A program made the position numbers and the translations under genes. A stretch of 64,000 nt of DNA from Monarcha castaneiventris obscurior (taxonomy: Eukaryota; Chordata; Aves; Passeriformes; Monarchidae). This document shows positions 51,492 to 60,900 of the stretch, piece after piece. Location of the stretch: contig JAMPIT010000510.1 in the NCBI GenBank assembly GCA_026261815.1, forward strand, positions 20,184,001 through 20,248,000, in the 5' to 3' direction. The first letter of the stretch is position 1. Each line of letters opens with the position of its first letter. The notes beneath the pieces were generated by a model. The model made no database searches. It had not been told where the DNA came from and was given only the letters and a program-made list of their open reading frames with translations.

Positions 51492-54400
51492 CTGGAGAGA
51501 AGCGAGAGTCAGCCTGAGCCCGCCCGGCCGCCCCCTCGGGCTGCGGGGACCACGGCCCAGGACCCCTGCGCTGCGCGGAGGATACGCGGGGGGACGCGGG
51601 TGGGGTAAGGGGGAGGCCTCGGGGAGCTCTCCGGCTGGGCACGGAGAGCTGGTGCTGCTGGCGGCCGTCGCCACTGCTGTGATTTTATTTTTCTATAACT
51701 TAATATTTTTTAACAATGATTTGAATGAGGTTTTCAGGAAAGCGCCGTCTCTGGAGCCGAGGGAGAAACTCACGTGCCACTGTTTGTGTGACACTGAAAG
51801 CTCGGAAGGGCTCCTGGATCCAGGGCTGCAATTGTTCGGGTTCGTGTCAAAATTAAAAAAAAAAAAAAGTAAAAGAAAATAAAAAGAAAAAAACACCACA
51901 CGGACACAAACCAAAGCAAAATGAAAAAATTTAACCCCTCAAAAAAAAAAAAAAAAAACCTTCCAAAAAAACCCCAACGCACCAAAATACCCAGCTAAAA
52001 CAAAGCAATAATAATTATAATAATTAGTGGGCCTGCCGAGCCGGGCGGATTTCGCCAAGCTGATGAAACCTTGGGTTTCTTGTTGCCGTAAAAAGCGGCA
52101 GCAAGCGGGATCGCCGTTCCCAGCGCGGCCGCCGCAGTCCTGCGTGGGTACTGAGGCGCAGGTAGGACGGGCGGTCGCATCGAGAGGGGCCGGAGGTGGG
52201 CATGGAAACTCAGGGCCACTTTTGCCAGCGCCTGCGCCCCTCTGGGCATGATTTGGGCGTTGATATCATCTGCGGGAAACAGTGTTTTAAACAGCCAGAA
52301 TGAAAAAATCATTTCAAAAGAGCTACGTGAGCTCTCCCACCCCTCATCTTCCTATTCCCATGATTCTGTATTTATATATACAACGATTGTAAATGTAAAC
52401 CTATGTATAAAGCCTATATATGTATTTAAAATATATATTTAAATACACATAAAATGTTTACAAAGTGATGTGTATACATCTATGCGCGTATATAAATAAG
52501 TATTAAAATCAGTGTATATATGTGTAAAAATGTTGGTAAATCTAAACCTATGTACACACCCGTTTGCATGAGTTTGTATCTGAAAAAAAAAACCAACTTA
52601 TTCTGTTACTTTAAACTGAACTGGAGCTACTGGGAAGGTGGAAGGACCGGGGTCTGTCGGAGGGCCGAGGCCGGTCGGGCCCCGGGACAAGCCCGGGGCA
52701 CGGCGTATGGCACCGGGCCGGGCTCGGCCGCGGCCTCCCTGGGCGCCTTTCCCCGGCAGTAACAGAGCAAAGCCCCGCAGCATCCATGGGCGCCTAAATC
52801 CCAAGGGTTTCCATGAAAAAGAAATCGTCGGGCCGTATCGTTTGCCACAAATACTGTACAAAATATGCCGCGGTTTCTCTGTGAGCGCTCTGCGGCGCTC
52901 GGCACAGCGCGGTGCCCCTTTCTCTTCCTGCGGCGTGCTCCGGCAGGAGCCCTGCACACACATCACCCCGACCGGGTCATGCACGGCCCCTGCCTCCTCC
53001 TCCCGGGAGGGCTGCCGCAACAGGCTAGAATTTTAGGCTTCCACGGGGAAAGTTTCGATTTCCTGCTGGTTTTGTCATTCCTCGGGTACAGGAGAAAGAG
53101 AAAAAAAGGTGTAGTTCAAAAGTTTGGCTTGATATTATTATTATTATTATTGTTGTTGTTGTTAAGATTGTTACTATTATTAGCATTATTATTGTTATTC
53201 CCGAAATTCACTCAAGGAAAAAGATCTCTTCTTTTTTTCTTTCTCTCTTTTTCTCCGCACCTTCCCCCTGGCACAATCCCTGCAGCCGCGCCCGCGGCCT
53301 GGGACAGCACGTTCTTCTGCTTTCGTGGGCGGATGCTCCTCTGGGGAGACTGGGGACCGCCACCTCTCCTTCCCTCCCTCTCGGCCTGCCCCATGCAATT
53401 CCCAAACTATTTCTTGGAGATTTTAATACTCCGGTCCTTTTTCCAACTGTCTATTTGAACAAAGCCATTAATATAATATTTGCCGTATAGGCGTGACGGA
53501 GGCGCAGGACACGATAACATTGTGCAGGCAGAGACAGAAATATTGTTGGGCAGCGGAACTTTCTGCCTAGATAGAGTTTCTTCCCCTCACTGGCAACTTT
53601 ATTTCGTTTGTGCATTGTTTTCCCTGCCCTGTTTTTTTCACTTGGAGAGGGGCAGTTGTGGCCAAAACCCGCCGGGGAGGAGAAGGAATGGGATAGAGGG
53701 GCCAGGAGGAGAGGTGGGCTCTGCCCCGGGGAGAGCCGGCAGGCAGCCGAGAGGGGCTCGGCGGCTGCTCCGTGGCCGCTCGGTGGGCACGGGAGCACGG
53801 GGCAGCGGGGCAGCCCCTCCCGCCAGCCCTGCCTGCCTTCCCCGCCCGCTCCACCTCGCAGGTGTCTCCGCGACCCGGCCCCCGCGCAGAGCTCACCGCG
53901 CCCGCGGGGACACCGTGCTGCCCGAGGAAGCAGCTCCCGGGAGGCGTCACAGCGTCCCGGCTTGGCCACAATTAGTTAATTGGTGAAAAATAATTCGTTA
54001 ATAATTGCTGAGGCGCAGGCAGCGTTGATCCCGCCGGCGGGGAGTGGAGTGCCCGGCTCCCTCTCCAGTGTTCAACCCAACACTAGCAGCCCCAGAGCAG
54101 TGGGTCTGGAGAGGCTGGAGAGGGGGAAACGACCCTCCAGGACCTCTCCACACTGCATCCGAGCGGTGGGAGCAGTACCGGTGCAAGGGAGGGCTCCTGA
54201 CCGCCGAGCGGGACAGGAGCGGGGGAGGCAGAGGGATGCGGCGGGGCTTACCGGTCCACTGTCCCTTCCAGGCGTGCGATTTGGTGGACTTCATCCAGGC
54301 GAAAGGCACCTGCACTCGGGGCTCCTCAACAGCCCCCGTGTCCGCCCCGTCTGCGAAAGGCAGCGCGTCCTGGTGGGGAGGAGGAAGATGAGGGTGGTGG

Positions 54401-54645
54401 TGATGGTGATGAAGGTGGGAGACCCCGGCATCCTCAGTGATGGGGGGCACCTCGTAAGGTGAAATGTCTGGCGGGCTGCCTTGCTCCAGAGCCCCTAAGG
54501 CGCTGGGATAAGGAGTCTGTTGCTGCCTGCCCATGTACAGGCAGGAGGGGGGGCTGGGGTTGTAGTCCTGCGCCTGGGCTCTCTGAAACGCACACGACTC
54601 CTTGTAGAGCTGCGCCGAGGCGTAATACTGCTCCTCGGTGTTCAT
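51103..54645 (-). CDS. PDX1: PDX1 pancreatic and duodenal homeobox transcription factor
   Basis: ParaHox (Xlox-class) transcription factor for pancreas and duodenum formation and beta-cell genes, binding TAAT cores in the nucleus. Two exons give 260 residues (human 283). The ATG at 54,645 is chosen because the protein then reads [20 protein letters not shown], matching human [20 protein letters not shown]. Order: transactivation blocks ([38 protein letters not shown]), a His-rich run, hexapeptide region [19 protein letters not shown], homeodomain from [20 protein letters not shown] to [20 protein letters not shown] (apparently identical to human, with the nuclear localisation RRMKWKK), and a tail with [11 protein letters not shown]. 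The hexapeptide is FAWM rather than FPWM. Tail to tail with CDX2. Confidence 0.97.
52350..52545. repeat. AT-rich low-complexity block in the PDX1 intron
   Basis: About 190 bases of TATATA/ATTTAAA-type sequence with no clean unit, in an otherwise GC-rich intron. Confidence 0.7.
53131..53205. repeat. (ATT)n and (GTT)n microsatellite
   Basis: Imperfect run of ATTATT... then GTTGTTGTTGTT, then again ATT units. PDX1 intron. Confidence 0.9.
53405..53620. promoter_or_regulatory. candidate PDX1 intronic element
   Basis: AT-richer block in GC-rich intron with TTTTAATAC, GAACAAAGCCATTAATATAA (SOX/TCF-like plus TAAT cores) and GATAACATTG. Its complexity is higher than the neighbouring simple repeats. 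Inferred. Confidence 0.35.
53969..54007. promoter_or_regulatory. clustered TAAT homeodomain sites near PDX1 exon 1
   Basis: Within 39 bases: ATTA (53,971), TTAATT (53,976-53,981), TAATT (53,991-53,995), TTAAT and AATTG (53,998-54,007). The first two are in near-inverted arrangement (CAATTAGTTAATTGG). They lie about 245 bases into the intron. Such a cluster would suit self-regulation by PDX1. Inferred. Confidence 0.4.
54252..54645 (-). CDS. PDX1: PDX1 exon 1
   Basis: 131 codons plus one base, donor GTAAGC. Contains the activation domain and the hexapeptide. FAWM is encoded at 54,303-54,292 (TTC GCC TGG ATG). Confidence 0.97.
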
Positions 54646-54900
54646 GGCGAGCGGGGCCAAGGGGGCTTCGCAGCTTAGGGACACATAGGGCTGCTCTCGC
54701 TCCCGGAGCCCGGGATGCCTCTTTGACAGCTGGCGGCCCCGCCGGGCCCCACCGCCCTGCCCGGCTCCCGCCGCCTCCCCATAGGCGCCTCTCCCCCACG
54801 TGAGCCCTCCCGCAACCCTCCGGGGCGGGGCGCGGGCCCGAAGAGGCCACCTGGGGTGGCCCCGGTCCCGCAATCCCCTTCCTTCCCTTCAGCCTGGCCG
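54646..54900 (-). promoter_or_regulatory. PDX1: PDX1 proximal promoter and 5' UTR with CACGTG E-box
   Basis: A perfect palindromic CACGTG lies at 54,797-54,802, 152 bases upstream of the start codon. Mammalian PDX1 promoters depend on a proximal E-box of this type, bound by USF factors, at about -100 from the transcription start, so the position fits. No TATA box is evident. Confidence 0.55.
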
Positions 54901-55734
54901 GCCCCGGGACCCCCCACCCTTCTGCCGGGTGCTGCTCCCTGCTTTGGAGAGAGGAGCCCCGCGGCGGTGGGCTTGTGGGGCCGGGCAGGGGGCTGCGCCG
55001 AAATGCGGGGCGCTCCGGGACGGATGGTCCTCAAACACATCTTTTCCCTGTCCCCCTCGCTTGCCCAGGAGCTGCTCATAGCCCAACGTGTCCCGAGCAC
55101 GGAGAGGAAAATCCTCGGAGGGCCGGGGCAGACTGGGCTCCTGGAGGGGTTTAGCGGCAGGGCACTTTTGGCTGCGAGGGCATCTCGCCTAGGGATGCGG
55201 GTGTCCAGGGACGGGCGGGCGCTCCCTCGGGGGTACCCGTGCTCCGGAGCCCTGGGCGAAGGCCAACACCGGCCGGTGGGGGACCACAATGCTATCGCCA
55301 GAGCGAGCGATAGGCAGCGGATTGTTTGTCCAAGGGGTAAATTTGGGAGCCTTCCCCGCGGCTTGGGCTGCAATGTGTTGACCCTCGGAGATAATGTGCT
55401 CCGAGCTGGTGCCGGTTGACTTGGTGACGAGGCTATGAGGAGGCGGAGAGCTACCGAAAGGGACAAAGATCATTTCCCTGCCTCCCTGCGCTCGGCCCGG
55501 CCGCCGCTCTCTCCTGCTCGGGTGCAGGCACGCTTCCTATCTGCCCTGCCCGCCTCCTCTCGCCGCCGCTTCCCCGACACCGGGGCTCCGGCAGCCGCCG
55601 TCGGGGCGCGCTCCAGCGGCTCCGTGTAGGGCGGCTGAAGGCGACCCGGCCCGGCCCGGCCCGGCTCAGCCAGGGGTGATGCACGCCCTGAACGGCCAGG
55701 CAGGATGGTCCCGGTCCCTCGCTCCTGCTCCCGG
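54901..55734. other. PDX1 5' flank, GC-rich
   Basis: CpG-rich flank without an exon. The long frames on both strands are compositional. Confidence 0.5.
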
Positions 55735-55965
55735 TTCCGTAGGATCATAAACCCGCCCAGTCCATTACGCTTTGAGTTTCCGCTCTGAGCTCACGCGGGT
55801 CCCCCATCTCTTAGAAAGCACACTGAGCCTTTGATTCAATATTGAGCCATTAAGCGATTGCTTTCCCAAGCCATTTAACAGCAGCTCTTATGGATAAATA
55901 AACAAAAAAGGCTGTAAACCAATTATGGTGCGGATAGTGAAAAAGTATTTTATTTGCGGGAATTA
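55735..55965. promoter_or_regulatory. candidate PDX1 upstream enhancer (about -1.1 kb)
   Basis: AT-rich island in GC-rich DNA. Carries a perfect FOXA-type ATAAACA (55,898-55,904), CTTTGA/CTTTGAT TCF-type cores, GCCATTAAGCG and CCAATTATGG (homeodomain cores). In mammals the PDX1 upstream areas I-IV combine FOXA2, PDX1 and PAX6 sites, and as I recall area II is mammal-specific. This block could correspond to area III or I. Inferred. Confidence 0.45.
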
Positions 55966-56264
55966 CAGATAGACATGGCTGCTGCTCGGGCTCCCTGCGC
56001 CCGCCACCCGCCCCCTCCATCCCCTGGCATTCCGGGCAGGGTACGCGGCCCGGCGGGGCTCGCAGACAGCGTGCGGCCAGCGGCGAGGCGCAGCCCCATT
56101 CGTGGTGGTTTCCCCATCCACGCCCGCGATGCCTCCACTCGGGTCTCTTCCAGGCACGGATGTCTTTGATCCGGAGACGTCTGGTGCCCCGACCCCAGAG
56201 CAGCACCCACAGCCCCTTCCCCAGAGATGTGTTACCCGGAGCATTTACTACTCCGGGTTTTCCG

Positions 56265-56520
56265 CGGGGAACCGGCGCGGGCAAACAAACCCGAGGCCAT
56301 AAAACCCAGAGCAAATTGATTCATCTCCTGGGAGGACCATTACCCGGCGTCTTAATGCGGTCCCCTCTCTATAACGAACGTTTCTAAACAGAACAAACAC
56401 TTCACCCTCCAAAGCAAATGAATTTCGCATAATTTAGAGCTAATTCTCTTTCATTCTGCCTGCGTGAGCAGGCGATAAGGGCACGCTTTGCCGTTCTGAC
56501 GACAAGGTGGCGAGCTGCAG
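56265..56520. promoter_or_regulatory. candidate PDX1 upstream enhancer (about -1.6 to -1.9 kb)
   Basis: Second AT-richer island, with GCAAACAAAC (FOX type), CCATAAAAC, AAATTGATTCAT, GTCTTAATGC, GCATAATTTAGAGCTAATTC and a possible CTCF-like core CGACAAGGTGGCGAGC at 56,500-56,515. May match another of the conserved PDX1 areas. Inferred. Confidence 0.4.
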
Positions 56521-56639
56521 TGCAGGAAAAGGGCCCCGCTGGGTATCCCGGCACTGGGGACCCCGGCCACGTCCTGGGGGTGGTGATGTCGGACAGCCCC
56601 GGGTTCCCGAGGAAGGTGAGCCGGGCTGGACCCAAGTCC

Positions 56640-57740
56640 CGGGGATCACCTCTGCCTGCCTCTTCGACCTGGAATGCTGGAATCACTGATACTTGGCTTG
56701 AGTCCTTCCACAGCTGAGGGTTCCTAGGAGAAGCCTCTGAGCAGCGAATGGGTCCCACCGGCGTGGAAAACGATCCACTTGATGTGGAAAATGGGTGATG
56801 GAAGAGGTTGATGGGAATGATGTTAATGGCCAAGGGCCCCGCTTGGCCCAGAACTGGACTCTGCAGACACAAATGCATCCCTAAAAGTGGTCTATATGCA
56901 ACGCCTGGGAGAGTTGCAGCAGGGTGTGCATATGAGATAAGACACTAAAACATCTTCTACTAAACTTCCAGAATTTTCTGCTCCAAGGATTTCCTGAGTG
57001 CTATGAATGTAATAGTGCTCAGCTGATTTTTCCACATTTTGATTCTCCCCTGAAACTTTATGTAAACATTTTACCTCCCACCACCTTGCAGCAAAGTGTT
57101 CCCTAGATTAATGGGTGCCGTGTGAGACACTGCTGACCCTGCATCTGACTGCATCTAACCAGTCTTAATTTTTCAACAAGAAGAGCCTTGAGATGTGTAG
57201 GCACAATGTAAGAAATTAAAAGGTGCATCCTTGCCTCTGGCTCGTGTGTGGACTTTGAATGGTGAGCCCAGGTTCTCCTGTATATATATTGACATCTCCC
57301 TGCTGAGAACCTGCCCAGTTTTAACTCCTGAAGTCTGGTTGTGGCAGGCTTGGAATGACAAGAGACCTGGCCATCCTCTGTCTGTAGGCAACCATGCACA
57401 GAAAAAATGGCTGATACAAACATCTTTATTCCCACTGACAGATGTACAGTCAAGTCACAACCATTGAAAACAGAGACAAGTAATGAACGTGTTGCCCACA
57501 GGAGCAAATTAACAATGGATCAGGCAGATTTTCCCTCACCTTAAAGCCTGTCTGGATGTATGCAACAGTTCAGCTGGAGGTCCTGTACTTTACCTTCTCT
57601 AGGAAGTTTTAAGCAGAAGTCTCTCATAACCTGGGGATATTTATGGCTGGCATGTTTTTTAAATCACCCAACTTCACCCATGGAGCTGGAAAGCTCACGC
57701 TTCCAGCTCAGTGTTGTGTCTGATGCATGGTCCCAAAATC
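56640..57740. other. gene-free region 5' of PDX1, first part
   Basis: GC falls to ordinary levels at about 56,640. No gene or repeat recognised. Confidence 0.6.
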
Positions 57741-57744
57741 ATTA

Positions 57745-57995
57745 ATACAGTTGTAGTTCAGGCTGGGAACAATCTCCAGATTTTAGTATCTCCAGAGGAG
57801 ACTCCACAACCCCTCTGGGCAGTCTGTTTCAGTGTTCTGTTCCCCTCAAAGCAAGGGCAATTTTCCTTATATTTAAATGGAACTTCCCGTGTTTCAGTCT
57901 GTGCCTGTTGTCCCTTGTCTTGTCGCTGGGCACCACTGAAAAGAGTCTGACCCCATCCTCTGTAACTCACCCTTGAGATATTTGTAAGCATAAAC
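57745..57995 (-). mobile_element. CR1 LINE 3'-end fragment
   Basis: Reverse complement of a CR1 3' part: CAGTCTGTTTCAGTGTTCTG, GGAACTTCCCGTGTTTCAGT and TGTCGCTGGGCACCACTGAA blocks are recognisable. 5'-truncated and without the terminal octamers. Confidence 0.9.
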
Positions 57996-60900
57996 AAGAA
58001 ATCTTCTAGTAAGCATGCTAGTCCAAGAGATTAGACAAAAATGAATCCATGATTCTGTATCAGTAATTAGAGGATTGTGATAGCAGCAGTATTTAGAACA
58101 GCAGGTTGTAATTATCCTCAACACAAGCACAGGAGTTCAGATATTCGAGCAGCAGCAACAAATGCTTCAGCTGCTGCCATCCTACAGTAGCATCACACAA
58201 TAACTGCACTGCAATACTTGAGTTATCATATTAGATTCAAGTATGTTTTAAGGACTTGTTAAGATCTGATCACATTCCTCTAGCCTGCTGTTTGTCTGAC
58301 AGAGAAGAGACAATCTTCATGATTAACTCTTATTCCATATTATATGAAGCCCCAAACTTTGCAAACATTTGAATGGCCAGGGGTTTGGAAAGAAAAGTCA
58401 CATGCCTCATGTCATATCTATGTGGTTTTAAGATGTATGCCAACATACACAGCATGCCTCTTGAAATTCAAGGGCATTTGGAATGTTCCCACCTCTAAAT
58501 GGTTAATAAAGGGGTTTGGTGTGAGTCACTGTACTTTGGAAGTCTTCCCCAGTCGTGTCTGACAGACAACACTGCAGGCTGCTGAGATCAGTGAAATGCA
58601 AAGCCATCTGGATGCAGTATTAGCTTTTTTCCCTAGGAAGGGTGACAGGAGCATTTTGTTTGCCTTTCAACACAAATAATTTGTGAACCCCTACTCAATT
58701 AGCTCCCTTTCCTGTTACAGCTGATGACAGTTTTATCATTCCTGCCACCACCCTTAGTGTCTAATTAGAGTGTAAAATAGTAAGGAGTATAGTATTCAGT
58801 CACACCCCCTGAAGTAATCTGGTTTGATTAACAACTTCTTAGTGCTCAAACCCTTTCCTGGAACCCACTTTTAGGCAGAAAAGAAGTACTGAAGGTGAGT
58901 GGAGCATATTCACAATAATCTCTTTTTCTCTCTCATCTGTGCTTGAACCAACACGGGAAAACTCTATCCCTGGCATGGGACCGCAGTGGGAGAAGTTGAC
59001 TGGGAAACAGAGCTTTCCCAGGGATTGATTTTTAACCCCCCACCATGGCTGTATCTAGCAGAAAGGTAACCTTTCACAAAGCTGGTTAATAATCAATAAC
59101 CATGTGAAAACAAATCTGTCTTTCTCTCTTAGAGCTAACGATAAAAATGAGAGCACGAACTATTCCACCTACCCTAAAGTAAGACTGGTTCATCAGCTTT
59201 TTTTTTGGCAAGAAGCTTTTTTAGGCCTCTGAGCGATTCAGCATTGGCACACAGCAGCTTCAGTTTACTCTTCCCACCACACATCAGCTTCTTCACACTG
59301 CAGGTGTGAGAGATGAGAGCTTGAGCTGCAGGAAGACATATTTAAGCAACCATTTTAAGTAAGACCATGCCCAGGAAATATATAGGGAATTTGCCTTGGG
59401 AGGGCTGAGAATAGTAGAGTCTTATATATGTAGTCTCTTTTTACACTTTCTAATTTATACCTCTGATTTTTTTTCCCCTCTTCCCCAAAATTAATTATTT
59501 AATTATCACCTTGGAAGCACAATTCCATTGTCTTGTAACAAGAGTTGAGGAATTACTTTTGAATACTGTGAACCTTCCTGCTGAAAACACAGCTGTTTCA
59601 TGTTTTTTTGCCCCACACAGTTTTCTATTTTCTAGTTAATGTTTATTATACCAGATATGAGCAGAAAACAATCAATATGTGTGTGTGTATATATTTATTT
59701 ATTTATTTATTTATTTATCCTTAAAGTTACAGCTCGAGGAATTCAGGGTAGTACCATCAGCCTGAAAGAACTCCTCCTCACATCTGCTGGCTGCTTGATT
59801 TTTTTCCCCTAGACCCCAGGCTCTTTGGGGCACATCAGGTTTGGAGCTCAGACAGAACCTGGCCATGCAGGTGGCACCTGGCAGTTCTCACCATAGTCCT
59901 CCCTTCTTGTTTGTCCCTTGTAACTTTGCCGGACTTCAACTATTTGAGCTGAAATTTTCCGTTCTGTATCTCTACCTCTCACCAAACATGTGGGGAAACT
60001 TTCCGTAAAATTGTTTGGACTGGTATGAAAGTGAAGCTGGGAAGCCACGACGCATAGTAGCTGCCCGTGTGGGGAGGGTGTGGAGCCATTGCCTCCTCTG
60101 CAAGGCTCTGAAAGCAAAAGAGGTGATGTATGGCTGATCCCAAACAAGAGTAGAGGACAGGAATTGCTGACATCTGCAGACAGCAACCCTGCACAGATTT
60201 TTCCTGCTCTGTTTTCTCAGCTGCTGTGTTTCTTTCCTGGATTTAAGTATGTTAGAATTCCTGCTGAGATGTTGTCCCACAGCAGTGTGTCTCCAGACCA
60301 ATCCCTCTGTGCAAAGCTGCCTACATTTAATCAAACTTTGAACTGCTGCACATCACACAGGTTCCACAGATACATCTCAAAACTTAGCAGCCAAGTCCTT
60401 CACATGTTCACAACAGTGAGCAGATCCCTGCCCTGCACCTCAGGACTGAATGAGAGCTCACCATGTGGCAGTTGTGATATTGAGCCCTGCAGCTGAAAAG
60501 TTGGGAGGTATTCCTCATGCTCCATCCTCCAGCCCTGGGCATGGAGGAAGAAGGTGATTTATGCAAAAGACACGTAAGGTGATCACCCCTCAGACAAAAG
60601 CATTTGAAGGTCCACTCCCTCCTCCCTGCCCACAGTGAAAAACATAGGTCTAGAGGCCAGGAGAGAGGGAGGATGTGCTCTCACCACCCCTCTGCCCAAG
60701 TGAGAAGTAGGACCTGGGCTGTCCTCCAGCACGTCTGACCAAAGGGAGATGGTGTAACCTAGATGAATCTCTTGGGTTAAGTTTTCCAGAACGGGTTTCC
60801 AGCTGCAAACACCTTGCTTTTCTGGGCAGCTGGTCTGCAGTAGCTCAAGGTACTCCCAAGAGAAGGGGAAGCTTTTGGAGAGTCTGGTTGTGAACACCCA

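Larger units (their letters stand above)
51492..54251 (-). other. PDX1: PDX1 intron (2.76 kb)
   Basis: Mixed composition: a GC-rich first part near exon 1, an A/T-rich low-complexity run at 51,845-52,025 (A tracts, then TAATAATTATAATAATTAG), an AT-rich block at 52,350-52,540 and (ATT)n/(GTT)n at 53,131-53,205. Two candidate regulatory blocks are listed separately. Confidence 0.85.

Noticed and set aside
53998..54873. 291-codon minus frame with a start upstream of PDX1
   Set aside because: The N-terminal 76 codons are GC-rich 5' UTR. The conserved start is MNTEEQYY at 54,645.
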